Of a stretch of DNA of 37,833 nt, positions 8,425 through 15,857 are shown in pieces. Location: contig NZ_LDQC01000035.1 of assembly GCF_001475545.1 (NCBI RefSeq), forward strand, positions 1 through 37,833. The letters run 5' to 3'. The stretch is from Curtobacterium luteum (GTDB lineage: Bacteria; Actinomycetota; Actinomycetes; Actinomycetales; Microbacteriaceae). How positions within the stretch are numbered: the first letter of the stretch is position 1; each line of letters opens with the position of its first letter. Under the pieces are notes generated by a model. That model was not told the origin of the DNA. It worked only from the letters and a program-made list of their open reading frames with translations, and made no database searches. Position numbers and translations under genes: made by a program.

Positions 8425-9390
8425 TCAGCGACCGGCGTTCAGCAGTTCGTCCTCGACCTCGGCGTCGGACTTCGGCTTCGCGTCCTTGCGGCGGCGACGC
8501 TCCTCGGCGCGTTCGCGTTCCTCGGGGTCGTCCTGGTTCAGGTTGCGGTACTCCTGCACCATCACGTAGCCGAGGAAGCCGAAGCCCCCGGCAGCGAACA
8601 GGAACCACTGGATGAAGTAGCTGAGGTGCAGGCCGGTGTCGGCCGACGGGCGGTCCCAGCCGAGCGGCGCAGCCTGTGTCGGCGCAGGCGTCTCGGACGC
8701 GAGTTGCCCGTAGGCGCCGGTCCAGATCGGCGTCCCGACCCTGTCGCGGACGTCCGCGAGCGTGACCGACTGCACCTGGTCGGTGTGCGACGGATCCGAG
8801 CGGCCGGGGATCCGCGGCTCGCTCTGCTGCAGGCGCACGACGACGGTCACCTCGCCGCTCGGTGGTGCCGGGACGTGGTCGGGCGCGTCCTGCCGGTTGC
8901 CGGTCGGCACCCATCCGCGATCGACGATGAACGCGCGGCCGTCGGCGGTGACGAGCGGGGTGAGGACCTCGAAGCCGGGCTGGCCGTTGTGCACGCGGTT
9001 CCGGACGAGGAGCTGCGCGTCGGTGTCGTAGCGGCCGGTGGCGGTGACCCGGAGCCAGGTCTGGTCGTCGTCCCAGCTCGAGGCCCGGGGGAGGGCCCGG
9101 TCGAGCGGGACCGGGGTGTGGTCGTAGTTCTGCGCGATCTGCTCGTTCTGGCGGACGGCCTCGTTCCGCCGGTCCCACTGCCACATGCCGAAGAGGGCAC
9201 AGACGATCGCGAAGGCCACGGCGATCGCGAAGTACCCGAGCCAGCGACGGCTCCGGACGAAACGCCACCCGACGAACGGCTCGTCGGGATCGCGCTCGTG
9301 CGGGGCGTCCGACGTCGCGGCGACCTCGCGCTGCAGCTTGGCGGCGTGCCGTCGGCCGTAGCGGGAACCCGGGTCGAAGCCGTCGGTCAT
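8425..9390 (-). CDS. SURF1-family cytochrome oxidase assembly protein
   Basis: SURF1 proteins help insert heme A into cytochrome c oxidase subunit I at the membrane. The 321-residue product has a transmembrane helix near residues 50-70 followed by the typical FGMWQWDRRNE segment. A soluble extracytoplasmic domain contains FIVDRGWVPTGN, and a second helix precedes the charged C-terminus (FIQWFLFAAGGFGFLGYVM). It is the last gene of a three-gene minus-strand cluster. Its ATG overlaps the upstream stop codon (9387-9390), so it is translationally coupled. Its function connects it with ctaA, the heme A synthase 7 kb away. Confidence 0.9.
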   Translation of the reverse strand: MTDGFDPGSRYGRRHAAKLQREVAATSDAPHERDPDEPFVGWRFVRSRRWLGYFAIAVAFAIVCALFGMWQWDRRNEAVRQNEQIAQNYDHTPVPLDRALPRASSWDDDQTWLRVTATGRYDTDAQLLVRNRVHNGQPGFEVLTPLVTADGRAFIVDRGWVPTGNRQDAPDHVPAPPSGEVTVVVRLQQSEPRIPGRSDPSHTDQVQSVTLADVRDRVGTPIWTGAYGQLASETPAPTQAAPLGWDRPSADTGLHLSYFIQWFLFAAGGFGFLGYVMVQEYRNLNQDDPEERERAEERRRRKDAKPKSDAEVEDELLNAGR

Positions 9391-9695
9391 CGATCGGTGC
9401 CGGTGGCGCGCATCCCGACGTCGTTCTTCGGTCCGGCGTTCGGGTCACGCAGGTCGTCGAGTCGGTCGACGTCCTCGTGCATGCCGGTGACCCGCACCGG
9501 GAAGTTCCGCGACCGGAGGTAGTCGGCGAGGAAGTCGCGGTGGTCCTCGCACGCCGCCCAGATCTTCACCCGGTCGGTGGCGTGGATGCGGGGGTTCCGC
9601 CAGTTGATCCGCCAGGCGGCCGTCTCGGTGCAGCCGGCGCGCGAGCACACCGGGGTCGATCCGGGCTCCGTGAAGAGGTCGAACGTCGCCCCCAT
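9387..9695 (-). CDS. Conserved small protein with a C-x4-C / C-x2-H motif
   Basis: This 102-residue protein has C17 and C22 (CSRAGC) and C49 and H52 (CEDH), spaced like four ligands of one zinc site. There is also a conserved-looking block WRNPRIHATDRVKIW. I recall similar actinobacterial proteins carrying the implausible label acetone carboxylase; nothing here supports that activity. ATG 9695 overlaps the stop of the upstream gene, and its own stop overlaps the SURF1 start, so all three genes are translationally coupled. The longer frame to 9755 is rejected because it would overlap the upstream gene. Function is unknown; a link to oxidase assembly or metal handling is only suggested by context. 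Confidence 0.8.
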   Translation of the reverse strand: MGATFDLFTEPGSTPVCSRAGCTETAAWRINWRNPRIHATDRVKIWAACEDHRDFLADYLRSRNFPVRVTGMHEDVDRLDDLRDPNAGPKNDVGMRATGTDR

Positions 9696-10141
9696 CAGCG
9701 TCGTCCGCCGGTCTTCGGAGGCCAGACGTTGGTGTGGTCGCCGTTCCGCTGCCATTCGTCCTGCGCGTGCTGTGCCTGGTCACGGAGGCGATCCTGCTCG
9801 TCGCGGTAGGCCTGCGCACGGGCGGCCTCGTGTTCCTCGCGGATGCGCACGTCGTCGGCGTCGTAGAGCTGGACCGCTCCGGCCGGGGCGACGACGTCGT
9901 TCTCGGCTCGGTTGCCGGCGTTCGCGAGGATGACCGCGACCCACGGGATGACGCCCGCGAGGATGATCGGGATCACCACGAGCCAGGTGTGGAACGCGGT
10001 CCAGATGAGCACCGCGGCGACGAAGCAGACGACCCTGACGGCCATCTGCCAGACGTAGCGGGAGAGCCGGTGCGCACGGTCCTGCTCCGGCGACTCGGGG
10101 AGTGCCGTGATGCTGTGCGTGGTCTTCATTCGGATGTCCAT
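9695..10141 (-). CDS. DUF3099-like two-helix membrane protein
   Basis: The 148-residue product has two adjacent hydrophobic helices (about residues 32-50 and 55-75) after a charged N-terminus, and a long polar, Gln/Arg-rich C-terminal tail. This fits the DUF3099 family of small actinobacterial membrane proteins of unknown role. ATG 10141 is preferred over 10129 because GGGAGACG precedes it. A TAGGCT -10 element (10162-10157) would put transcription start only about eight bases upstream, just enough to include that ribosome-binding site. It heads the cluster with the 102-residue protein and SURF1. Confidence 0.75.
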   Translation of the reverse strand: MDIRMKTTHSITALPESPEQDRAHRLSRYVWQMAVRVVCFVAAVLIWTAFHTWLVVIPIILAGVIPWVAVILANAGNRAENDVVAPAGAVQLYDADDVRIREEHEAARAQAYRDEQDRLRDQAQHAQDEWQRNGDHTNVWPPKTGGRR

Positions 10142-10156
10142 CGTCTCCCGGTGACA

Positions 10157-10162
10157 AGCCTA
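10157..10162 (-). promoter_or_regulatory. -10 element (TAGGCT) of the SURF1 cluster
   Basis: On the minus strand TAGGCT lies 15 bases before ATG 10141. The predicted leader is about eight bases and holds only the GGGAG ribosome-binding site. Confidence 0.55.
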
Positions 10163-10222
10163 AGCCTCCGTCGGACATTCCGGTTCCGCCGCGCGCGATC
10201 GGAGTGCGCGGATCGGCTCGGG

Positions 10223-10228
10223 TACGCT
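10223..10228 (+). promoter_or_regulatory. -10 element (TACGCT) of fabG
   Basis: TACGCT fits TANNNT and would give fabG a leader of about 45 nt, ending in a GAGGAGC ribosome-binding site. Confidence 0.4.
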
Positions 10229-10279
10229 CGTCCGGGCGTGTCCGGCGGCACGCCGTCCGACACACCCCGAGGAGCGACC

Positions 10280-10993
10280 ATGAGCACCCCCCGTACCGTC
10301 CTGATCACCGGCGGCAACCGCAGCATCGGCTACGCCCTCGCGGAGCGCTTCGTCGCCGAGGGACACCGCGTCGCGGTCACGTCGCGCAGCGGCACGGGCG
10401 GCCCCGAGGGTGCGCTGACCGTGCAGGCCGACATCACCGACACGGCGTCGGTGGACGCGGCGTTCACGCAGGTCGAGGCGGAGCTCGGCCCGGTCGAGGT
10501 GCTCGTCGCCAACGCGGGCATCACGAACGACCAGCTGCTGCTCCGCATGTCGGAGGAGGACTTCACGAGCGTCATCGACACGAACCTCACCGGGACGTTC
10601 CGGGTGGTCAAGCGCGCCACGAAGGGCATGATGAAGGCGAAGTTCGGCCGCATCGTGCTCATGGGCAGCGTCGTCGGCACGTTCGGCCAGGTCGGGCAGG
10701 TGAACTACGCGTCGTCGAAGGCCGCCCTCATCGGTATGGCCCGGTCGATCACCCGCGAGCTCGGCTCCCGCGGCATCACCGCCAACGTCGTCACGCCCGG
10801 GTTCATCCAGACGGACATGACGGCGTCGCTGCCGGACGAGCTCGTCGCCGAGTTCAAGAAGCAGATCCCCGCCTCGCGCTACGGCACGGTCGACGACGTC
10901 GCGGACGCCACGCTGTTCCTGGCGGGCGACGGCGCCGGGTACATATCCGGCGCGGTCATCCCGGTCGACGGCGGCCTCGGGATGGGCCACTGA
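10280..10993 (+). CDS. fabG: 3-oxoacyl-ACP reductase FabG (SDR family)
   Basis: FabG reduces 3-oxoacyl-ACP to 3-hydroxyacyl-ACP with NADPH in fatty acid elongation. The 237-residue product is a classical short-chain dehydrogenase: cofactor loop TGGNRSIG (10-17), NAG (78-80), and catalytic N102, S130, Y143 and K147 in VNYASSK. The N-terminus and the MabA-like sequence point to the fatty acid enzyme rather than a sugar or alcohol SDR. ATG 10280 follows GAGGAGC. The frame is open far upstream to 9734, but that part overlaps the DUF3099 gene and is not coding. It converges on serB. Confidence 0.88.
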   Translation: MSTPRTVLITGGNRSIGYALAERFVAEGHRVAVTSRSGTGGPEGALTVQADITDTASVDAAFTQVEAELGPVEVLVANAGITNDQLLLRMSEEDFTSVIDTNLTGTFRVVKRATKGMMKAKFGRIVLMGSVVGTFGQVGQVNYASSKAALIGMARSITRELGSRGITANVVTPGFIQTDMTASLPDELVAEFKKQIPASRYGTVDDVADATLFLAGDGAGYISGAVIPVDGGLGMGH

Positions 10994-11005
10994 CGAACCG
11001 CTGAC

Positions 11006-11032
11006 GGCCTGCGCGGTTCAGCCGCGCAGGCC
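11006..11032. terminator. Hairpin between fabG and serB
   Basis: Arms 11006-11016 and 11022-11032 pair perfectly around TTCAG. The right arm lies inside the last codons of serB and the loop includes its stop. The serB-side bases 11029-11036 could instead pair with 10981-10988 at the end of fabG, so two hairpins compete. Confidence 0.7.
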
Positions 11033-11656
11033 CATCGTCGCGAGGACGGCCGACAGGTCGCGGTCGACCACCGCGAGGTCGGCGTCCGCCCGGACCCGAG
11101 GCTTCGCGTCGAACGCCACCGACAGGGCGGCGACCCGCATCATCTCGAGGTCGTTCGCGCCGTCGCCGACCGCGATCGTCCGTCCCGGGTCGACGCCGTC
11201 CGCCGCCGCCCACTCCCGGAGTGCGGTCGCCTTCGCGTGCGCGTCCACCACGTCGCCGAGGACTCGTCCGGTGAGCACGCCGTCGACCACCTCGAGCCGG
11301 TTCGCTCGGCAGTGGTCGAGGCCGAGCTCGGCGGCGAACGGATCGAGCACCTCGTGGAAGCCGCCGGACACGACGCCGGCGGTGCCGCCTGCGGCGTGCA
11401 CGCCGCGCACCAGTTCGGCCGCGCCCCGCGTGACGCGGACCGCCTGCTGTGCACTGCGGAACACGTCGGCCTGGAGGCCCGCAAGGGTCGCGACACGCTC
11501 CCGGAGGCTCTCCGCGAAGTCGATCTCCCCGCGCATGGCGCGCTCCGTCACCGCCGCGACCTGTGGTCGGGTCCCCGCCGCGTCGGCGAGGAGTTCGATC
11601 ACCTCGTCCTCGAGGAGGGTGGAATCGGCATCGAGGACGACGAGGAAGCGGGGCAC
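11018..11656 (-). CDS. serB: Phosphoserine phosphatase SerB (HAD family)
   Basis: SerB hydrolyses O-phosphoserine to serine, the last step of the phosphorylated serine pathway. The 212-residue product opens with VPRFLVVLDADSTLL, placing the HAD nucleophile and acid at D9 and D11. Later come SGGFHEVLDPF (motif II) and VGDGANDLEMM (motif III), and the variant is SerB-like. It lacks the N-terminal ACT domain found in some actinobacterial SerB proteins. The frame is open upstream to 11935, but GTG 11656 is chosen because a TACCGT -10 element lies six bases before it, so the message should be leaderless. Confidence 0.85.
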   Translation of the reverse strand: MPRFLVVLDADSTLLEDEVIELLADAAGTRPQVAAVTERAMRGEIDFAESLRERVATLAGLQADVFRSAQQAVRVTRGAAELVRGVHAAGGTAGVVSGGFHEVLDPFAAELGLDHCRANRLEVVDGVLTGRVLGDVVDAHAKATALREWAAADGVDPGRTIAVGDGANDLEMMRVAALSVAFDAKPRVRADADLAVVDRDLSAVLATMGLRG

Positions 11657-11662
11657 GGACCA

Positions 11663-11668
11663 ACGGTA
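11663..11668 (-). promoter_or_regulatory. Leaderless -10 (TACCGT) of serB
   Basis: TACCGT on the minus strand ends six bases before GTG 11656. There is no Shine-Dalgarno site in between. Confidence 0.6.
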
Positions 11669-11677
11669 CCGACTGAC

Positions 11678-11715
11678 GGAGGCACGGCCGCGTCCGTGAC
11701 GCGAGCCGTGCCTCC
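11678..11715. terminator. Hairpin downstream of glgC
   Basis: Arms GGAGGCACGGC (11678-11688) and GCCGTGCCTCC (11705-11715) pair perfectly around a 16-base loop. The element belongs to the GGAGGC family. It lies between the glgC stop and the serB promoter on the same strand. Confidence 0.7.
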
Positions 11716-11729
11716 AGACAGGTGCGCGG

Positions 11730-12971
11730 CTACGCGTCGACCCGCACGCCCTTGCCGACGACCGTGATGCCCGACTCGGTGACCGTGAAGCCGCGCGCCT
11801 CGTCGGCCTCGCGGTCGACACCCACCTGCGCACCCGGTGCGATGACCACGTCCTTGTCGAGGATCGCGCGGTTGACGACGGCGCCCGCGCCGATCGAGGC
11901 ACGCTCGAACACGATGGAGTCGAGGACCTTCGCACCGGAGTCGATGCCGCACCAGGGTCCGATCATGCTCCGCTCGACCTGCGCGCCGGACACGAGACAG
12001 CCGAGCGACACGAGGGAGTCGACCGTCGAGCCGGTGTTGCCGTTGGCGTCGCGCACGAACTTCGCCGGTGGCAGGTTCGTCTGCTGGTTGAAGATCGGCC
12101 AGTCCTGGTTGTACAGGTTGAAGACGGGCACGGGGGCGATGAGGTCCATGTGCGCGTCGAAGAACGAGTCGATCGTCCCCACGTCCCGCCAGTAGTAGCG
12201 ATCGCGCTCGTTCGAGCCGGGCACGTCGTTGCGCTTGAGGTCGTACACACCGGCGTCACCGCGCGCGACGAAGTCCGGCACGATGTCGCCGCCCATGTCG
12301 TGGTTCGACGTCTCGATCTGTCCGTCACGGAGCACGGCGTCCACGAGCGCGTCGGCGTCGAAGACGTAATTGCCCATCGACGCGAGGATCTCGCCGGGGG
12401 AGTCGGCCAGACCGACCGCGTCCTTCGGCTTCTCGAGGAACGCGTCGATCTTGGTCGGGTCGTCCTCGGCGACCTGGATGACGCCGAACTGGTCGGCCAG
12501 GCCGATCGGCTGGCGGATCGCGGCGACCGTGGCACTGCGGCCGGACGCGATGTGGGCCTCCACCATCTGGTGGAAGTCCATCCGGTAGACGTGGTCGGCA
12601 CCCACCACGACGACGATGTCGGGGCGCTCGTCACGGAGGAGGTTGAGCGACTGCAGGATCGCGTCGGCCGACCCGGCGAACCAGCGCTTGCCGAGTCGCT
12701 GCTGCGCGGGCACGGACGCGACGTAGGAGCCGAGCAGCCCCTCCATGCGCCAGGTCTCCGCGACGTGGCGGTCGAGACTGTGCGACTTGTACTGGGTCAG
12801 GACGACGATCTTCTGCAGCCCGGAGTTCACGAGGTTCGACAGCGCGAAGTCGATGAGCCGGAAGTTGCCGCCGAACGGGACTGCTGGTTTCGCACGGTCC
12901 GCCGTGAGCGGCATGAGGCGTTTGCCCTCTCCACCGGCGAGGACGATGCCGAAGACCTTCTTTGGTGCCAT
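11730..12971 (-). CDS. glgC: Glucose-1-phosphate adenylyltransferase GlgC
   Basis: GlgC makes ADP-glucose from glucose 1-phosphate and ATP, the committed step to glycogen and related alpha-glucans. The 413-residue product has the N-terminal nucleotidyl transferase motif [16 protein letters not shown], the [14 protein letters not shown] substrate loop, GADHVYRMD and the ASMGNYVFD segment, followed by a C-terminal left-handed beta-helix. ATG 12971 gives [14 protein letters not shown], as in actinobacterial GlgC; the frame to 13052 is rejected. TACTGT ends seven bases before the ATG, predicting a leaderless message. It diverges from the glgM/glgA gene, as Rv1213 and Rv1212c do in M. tuberculosis. 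Confidence 0.95.
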   Translation of the reverse strand: MAPKKVFGIVLAGGEGKRLMPLTADRAKPAVPFGGNFRLIDFALSNLVNSGLQKIVVLTQYKSHSLDRHVAETWRMEGLLGSYVASVPAQQRLGKRWFAGSADAILQSLNLLRDERPDIVVVVGADHVYRMDFHQMVEAHIASGRSATVAAIRQPIGLADQFGVIQVAEDDPTKIDAFLEKPKDAVGLADSPGEILASMGNYVFDADALVDAVLRDGQIETSNHDMGGDIVPDFVARGDAGVYDLKRNDVPGSNERDRYYWRDVGTIDSFFDAHMDLIAPVPVFNLYNQDWPIFNQQTNLPPAKFVRDANGNTGSTVDSLVSLGCLVSGAQVERSMIGPWCGIDSGAKVLDSIVFERASIGAGAVVNRAILDKDVVIAPGAQVGVDREADEARGFTVTESGITVVGKGVRVDA

Positions 12972-12978
12972 ACCGCTC

Positions 12979-12984
12979 ACAGTA
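12979..12984 (-). promoter_or_regulatory. Leaderless -10 (TACTGT) of glgC
   Basis: TACTGT on the minus strand ends seven bases before ATG 12971, with no Shine-Dalgarno site. Confidence 0.55.
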
Positions 12985-13006
12985 TGCGTCCGGACCGGTG
13001 AACGGT

Positions 13007-13012
13007 TACGTT
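13007..13012 (+). promoter_or_regulatory. Leaderless -10 (TACGTT) of glgM/glgA
   Basis: TACGTT ends six bases before GTG 13019. The opposing glgC hexamer lies 22 bp away and does not overlap. Confidence 0.55.
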
Positions 13013-13018
13013 GAACGC

Positions 13019-14215
13019 GTGCGAGTCGATCTGTTGACCAGGGAATACCCACCAGAGGTGTACGGCGGGGCGGGCGTCCACGTCGCCGAGCTCACCGCAG
13101 CGCTGCGGTCGGGCACGGACACCGAGGTGCGGGTCCGCGCCTTCGGGGCGTTCCGGGACGAGGCCGACGTCTGGGCCTACCGGACGCCGAACGGCCTCGA
13201 GCAGGCCAACGGCGCGCTGCAGGCACTCGGCACCGACGTGGCGATCGCCGCCGACGTCGAGGGCGCCGACCTCGTGCACTCGCACACCTGGTACGCGAAC
13301 GCCGCGGGCCGGATCGCGCAGTTGACCTACAACATCCCGCACGTCGTCACCGCCCACAGCCTCGAGCCGCTCCGGCCGTGGAAGGCCGAGCAGCTCGGCG
13401 GCGGCTACCGGCTGTCGAGCTGGATGGAGCGCGAGGCGTTCGAGCGCGCCGACGCGGTCGTCGCGGTGTCGAAGGCCATGCGCGCGGACATCCTGCGCTC
13501 GTACCCGTCGATCGACCCGGAACGGGTGCAGGTCGTCTACAACGGCATCGACATCGACGCGTGGCGGCCGGACGTCGACGAGGACGCCGTGCGCGCTCTC
13601 GGGATCGACCCCTCCCGTCGCAGCGTCGTGTTCGTCGGACGGATCACGCGGCAGAAGGGACTGCCGTACCTGCTCCGCGCGGTGGCGTCGCTGCCGTCGG
13701 ACGTGCAGATCGTGCTCTGCGCCGGGGCTCCGGACACCCCGGAGATCATGGCCGAGGTGACCGGCCTGGTCGACTCCCTGCGTTCGGAACGGGACGGCGT
13801 GGTCTGGATCGACCGCATGCTCTCCCACGGTGAGATCGTCAACGTGCTGTCCTCCGGCACGGTGTTCGTCTGCCCGTCGATCTACGAACCCCTCGGCATC
13901 GTGAACCTCGAGGCCATGGCGTGCGGCATCCCCGTCGTCGGCACCGGCACCGGGGGCATCCCCGAGGTCGTCGCGGACGGGCTCACCGGGCGCATCGTCC
14001 CGATCGACCAGGCGCAGGACGGCACCGGCACGCCGACCGATCCCGACCGCTACGTCGCCGACCTCGCGGCGACGCTGAACGAGGTCCTCGAGGACGAGGG
14101 GCTCGCGAAGCTGATGGGCCGCGCCGGACGACTCCGTGTCGAGAGCGAGTTCACGTGGGACGCCATCGCCCGCCGGACCCGCGCCGTCTACGACCAGGTC
14201 CTCGCCGGGCGCTGA
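13019..14215 (+). CDS. glgM: GT4 ADP-glucose glucosyltransferase, probably maltose-1-phosphate synthase GlgM
   Basis: The 398-residue product starts [25 protein letters not shown], closely like Rv1212c of M. tuberculosis. That enzyme, once called GlgA, joins ADP-glucose and glucose 1-phosphate into alpha-maltose 1-phosphate for the GlgE pathway. GT4 features include [21 protein letters not shown] and the E-x7-E segment [15 protein letters not shown]. Product annotation as glycogen synthase is also common, and sequence alone cannot settle it. GTG 13019 is chosen over the longer frame from 12962 because TACGTT ends six bases before it. The nearby treS supports GlgE-pathway metabolism, although glgE, glgB and maltokinase are outside this window. 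Confidence 0.87.
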   Translation: MRVDLLTREYPPEVYGGAGVHVAELTAALRSGTDTEVRVRAFGAFRDEADVWAYRTPNGLEQANGALQALGTDVAIAADVEGADLVHSHTWYANAAGRIAQLTYNIPHVVTAHSLEPLRPWKAEQLGGGYRLSSWMEREAFERADAVVAVSKAMRADILRSYPSIDPERVQVVYNGIDIDAWRPDVDEDAVRALGIDPSRRSVVFVGRITRQKGLPYLLRAVASLPSDVQIVLCAGAPDTPEIMAEVTGLVDSLRSERDGVVWIDRMLSHGEIVNVLSSGTVFVCPSIYEPLGIVNLEAMACGIPVVGTGTGGIPEVVADGLTGRIVPIDQAQDGTGTPTDPDRYVADLAATLNEVLEDEGLAKLMGRAGRLRVESEFTWDAIARRTRAVYDQVLAGR

Positions 14216-14265
14216 CCGGCTGGGCGCTGACCGGCTGGGCGCTGACCGGCCGGGTGCTGGCCGGG
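14207..14265. repeat. 15-bp minisatellite across the glgM stop codon
   Basis: The unit GGGCGCTGACCGGCT occurs at 14207-14221 and 14222-14236, then with a changed last base at 14237-14251. A degenerate fourth copy follows. The first unit contains the glgM stop codon. Confidence 0.85.
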
Positions 14266-14323
14266 CACGTCCGCGGCGCGCGCCGACCCGGTGTCGCGCC
14301 GTGGGCCTGCCGGTCGGACCCCG

Positions 14324-14329
14324 TAGGCT
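14324..14329 (+). promoter_or_regulatory. Leaderless -10 (TAGGCT) of the orphan ABC ATPase
   Basis: TAGGCT ends six bases before ATG 14336. The intervening GGGGGC could also act weakly as a ribosome contact. Confidence 0.6.
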
Positions 14330-14335
14330 GGGGGC

Positions 14336-15118
14336 ATGCCCTCGGTCGTGCGCCTGTCAGACGTCTCCGTTGTCCGCAACGGAGCAACCATCCTCGACTC
14401 CGTCTCGTGGGAGGTGCAGGACGACGAGCGCTGGGTCGTGCTCGGTGCGAACGGCGCCGGCAAGACCACGCTGCTGCAGGTCGCGGGCGCGCAGACGTTC
14501 CCGACCTCGGGCGACGTGCACGTCCTCGACGTCGAGCTCGGGACGGCCGACCTGGCCGAACTCCGCCCCCGGATCGGGTTCGCCTCGACCGCCCTCGCGC
14601 GGCGCATCCCGTTCACCGAGACCGTGCTCGACGTCGTGCTGACCGCGGCCTACTCGGTGACCGGTCGGTGGAACGAGGAGTACGAGGAGCTCGACGTCCG
14701 TCGTGCGCAGCGCGTGCTCGACGAGTGGGGCCTCGGCGCCTTCACCGAGCGGACGTTCGGCGAGCTGAGCGACGGCGAGCAGAAGCGCGTGCAGATCGCC
14801 CGCGCGGTCATGACCGACCCCGAGGTCCTGTTCCTCGACGAGCCGGCTGCGTCGCTCGACCTCGGCGCCCGCGAGAGCCTCGTCCGGACCCTCGGCGGCT
14901 ACGCGCAGAGCCCTGATGCGCCCGCGATCGTCATCGTGACGCACCACGTCGAGGAGATCCCCGTTGGCTTCACGCACGCCCTCGTCCTCACCGACGGCCG
15001 GGTCCAGGCCGCTGGTCCGATCGACGAGGTCCTGACCGACGAGACGCTCTCGCAGGCCTTCGGCGTCGGCCTCGCCGTGACGAAGGACGACGGGCGTTGG
15101 ACGGCCCGCGCGTCGTAG
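14336..15118 (+). CDS. Orphan ABC transporter ATP-binding protein
   Basis: This 260-residue single ABC domain has Walker A GANGAGKTT near residues 38-46, a signature written LSDGEQKR rather than LSGGQ, Walker B VLFLDEPAASLDL and the switch THHVEE. The domain resembles YlmA/ModF-type ATPases. No membrane permease or binding protein lies on either side, so its partner is encoded elsewhere or it has a non-transport role. ATG 14336 fits both the family N-terminus (MPSVVRLSDVSVVRNGATIL) and the TAGGCT leaderless promoter. It follows glgM after a minisatellite and precedes rpmE2. Confidence 0.83.
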   Translation: MPSVVRLSDVSVVRNGATILDSVSWEVQDDERWVVLGANGAGKTTLLQVAGAQTFPTSGDVHVLDVELGTADLAELRPRIGFASTALARRIPFTETVLDVVLTAAYSVTGRWNEEYEELDVRRAQRVLDEWGLGAFTERTFGELSDGEQKRVQIARAVMTDPEVLFLDEPAASLDLGARESLVRTLGGYAQSPDAPAIVIVTHHVEEIPVGFTHALVLTDGRVQAAGPIDEVLTDETLSQAFGVGLAVTKDDGRWTARAS

Positions 15119-15139
15119 CGGCTCGCCGGACCGATCTGG

Positions 15140-15145
15140 TAACGT
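15140..15145 (+). promoter_or_regulatory. Candidate -10 (TAACGT) of rpmE2
   Basis: TAACGT would start transcription near 15152 and give a leader of about 78 nt, among the longer leaders here. No clear Zur box is visible. Confidence 0.4.
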
Positions 15146-15159
15146 AGACGGCTGGCGCA

Positions 15160-15191
15160 CGCCGAAGACTTCCCGCACGGCGTCCTTTCGG
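15160..15191 (+). promoter_or_regulatory. Possible structured leader of rpmE2
   Basis: CCGAAGAC (15162-15169) can pair with GTCCTTTCGG (15182-15191) with a small bulge. A competing stem pairs CGCCG (15160-15164) with CGGCG (15178-15182). L31 leader RNAs have been described in actinobacteria; I cannot match this one to a known family from memory. Confidence 0.3.
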
Positions 15192-15229
15192 ACCCGCGCA
15201 TCCCGACCGCACCCAACCGAGGAATCTCC

Positions 15230-15478
15230 ATGAAGACCGACACCCACCCCGAGTACAACGCCATCGTCTTCCGCGACCTGGCCTCCGGTGAGACGTTCCT
15301 GACGCGCTCGACCGCGACCAGCGACAAGACCATCGAGCTCGACGGTGCGACCTACCCGGTCATCGACGTCGAGATCTCGTCCGCGTCGCACCCGTTCTAC
15401 ACGGGCAAGCAGCGCATCCTCGACTCGGCCGGTCGCGTCGAGAAGTTCAACCAGCGCTTCAAGGGCTTCTCCAAGTAA
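15230..15478 (+). CDS. rpmE2: Ribosomal protein L31, type B
   Basis: The 82-residue product matches type B L31: [16 protein letters not shown] at the start, [13 protein letters not shown] in the middle and [12 protein letters not shown] at the end. It has no cysteine and so cannot bind the zinc ion held by type A L31. This paralogue usually replaces the zinc form when zinc is short, commonly under Zur control, but no Zur operator is recognised here. ATG 15230 has a weak CCGAGGAATC ribosome site. The hairpin at 15496 ends the unit. Confidence 0.95.
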   Translation: MKTDTHPEYNAIVFRDLASGETFLTRSTATSDKTIELDGATYPVIDVEISSASHPFYTGKQRILDSAGRVEKFNQRFKGFSK

Positions 15479-15495
15479 GCAGCCTCGCGTTCCGC

Positions 15496-15529
15496 AACGG
15501 GCGGTCCTCCTCCGGGAGGGCCGCCCGTT
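15496..15529 (+). terminator. rpmE2 hairpin terminator
   Basis: Fifteen-base arms (15496-15510 and 15515-15529) pair around TCCG with a single G-T wobble. A short TTC follows rather than a full U-tract. Confidence 0.8.
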
Positions 15530-15626
15530 CGGCGTTCCGAGGGCGGTGATCACGCGGTTCGGTCGCGGGCGGCGCGGTGCCGAGCGCGGGCAGCGCCGTG
15601 CTGGTGCCGGCGGCGCCGTTCACCAG

Positions 15627-15688
15627 CGCACAACCAAAGTCCATCGGAATCACGCCGATCCGAGGTGCGAACGAATTCTGGTTGTGCG
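15627..15688. repeat. Inverted repeat with nested hairpin
   Basis: CGCACAACCA (15627-15636) is complementary to TGGTTGTGCG (15679-15688). Inside, ATCGG (15643-15647) pairs with CCGAT (15655-15659). The 42-base interior is clearly lower in GC than its surroundings. It could be a small RNA or a remnant of a miniature element. Confidence 0.5.
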
Positions 15689-15799
15689 GCGCACGCGCGG
15701 GCGCGGCGCACCGACGCGCGGGTGCGGCGCAATCCCTCGCGACGGCGCGGCGACCGGCGCGAGGAGCGCGGCGTTGCGCGGCCCGGTCGACGAGCGCGC

Positions 15800-15850
15800 C
15801 GGCGGCGGCCCGGACGGCGCGCGCGTCGGCGGCGGCCCGGACGGCGCGCG
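15800..15850. repeat. Direct repeat, 24 bp twice at 27-bp period
   Basis: The block CGGCGGCGGCCCGGACGGCG plus CGCG occurs at 15800-15823 and again at 15827-15850 without change. It lies just past the exonuclease stop codon. Confidence 0.75.
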
Positions 15851-15857
15851 TGTCGCG

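Larger units (their letters stand above)
15530..15857. other. Non-coding, repeat-rich gap before the exonuclease gene
   Basis: About 330 bases carry no supportable gene. They hold an inverted repeat with a less GC-rich core (15627-15688) and two direct copies of a 24-bp GC block (15800-15823 and 15827-15850). Confidence 0.6.

Noticed and set aside
15459-15653. A 64-codon minus-strand frame opposite the rpmE2 end
   Set aside because: It runs through the rpmE2 terminator and the inverted repeat and has no ribosome site or -10 element.
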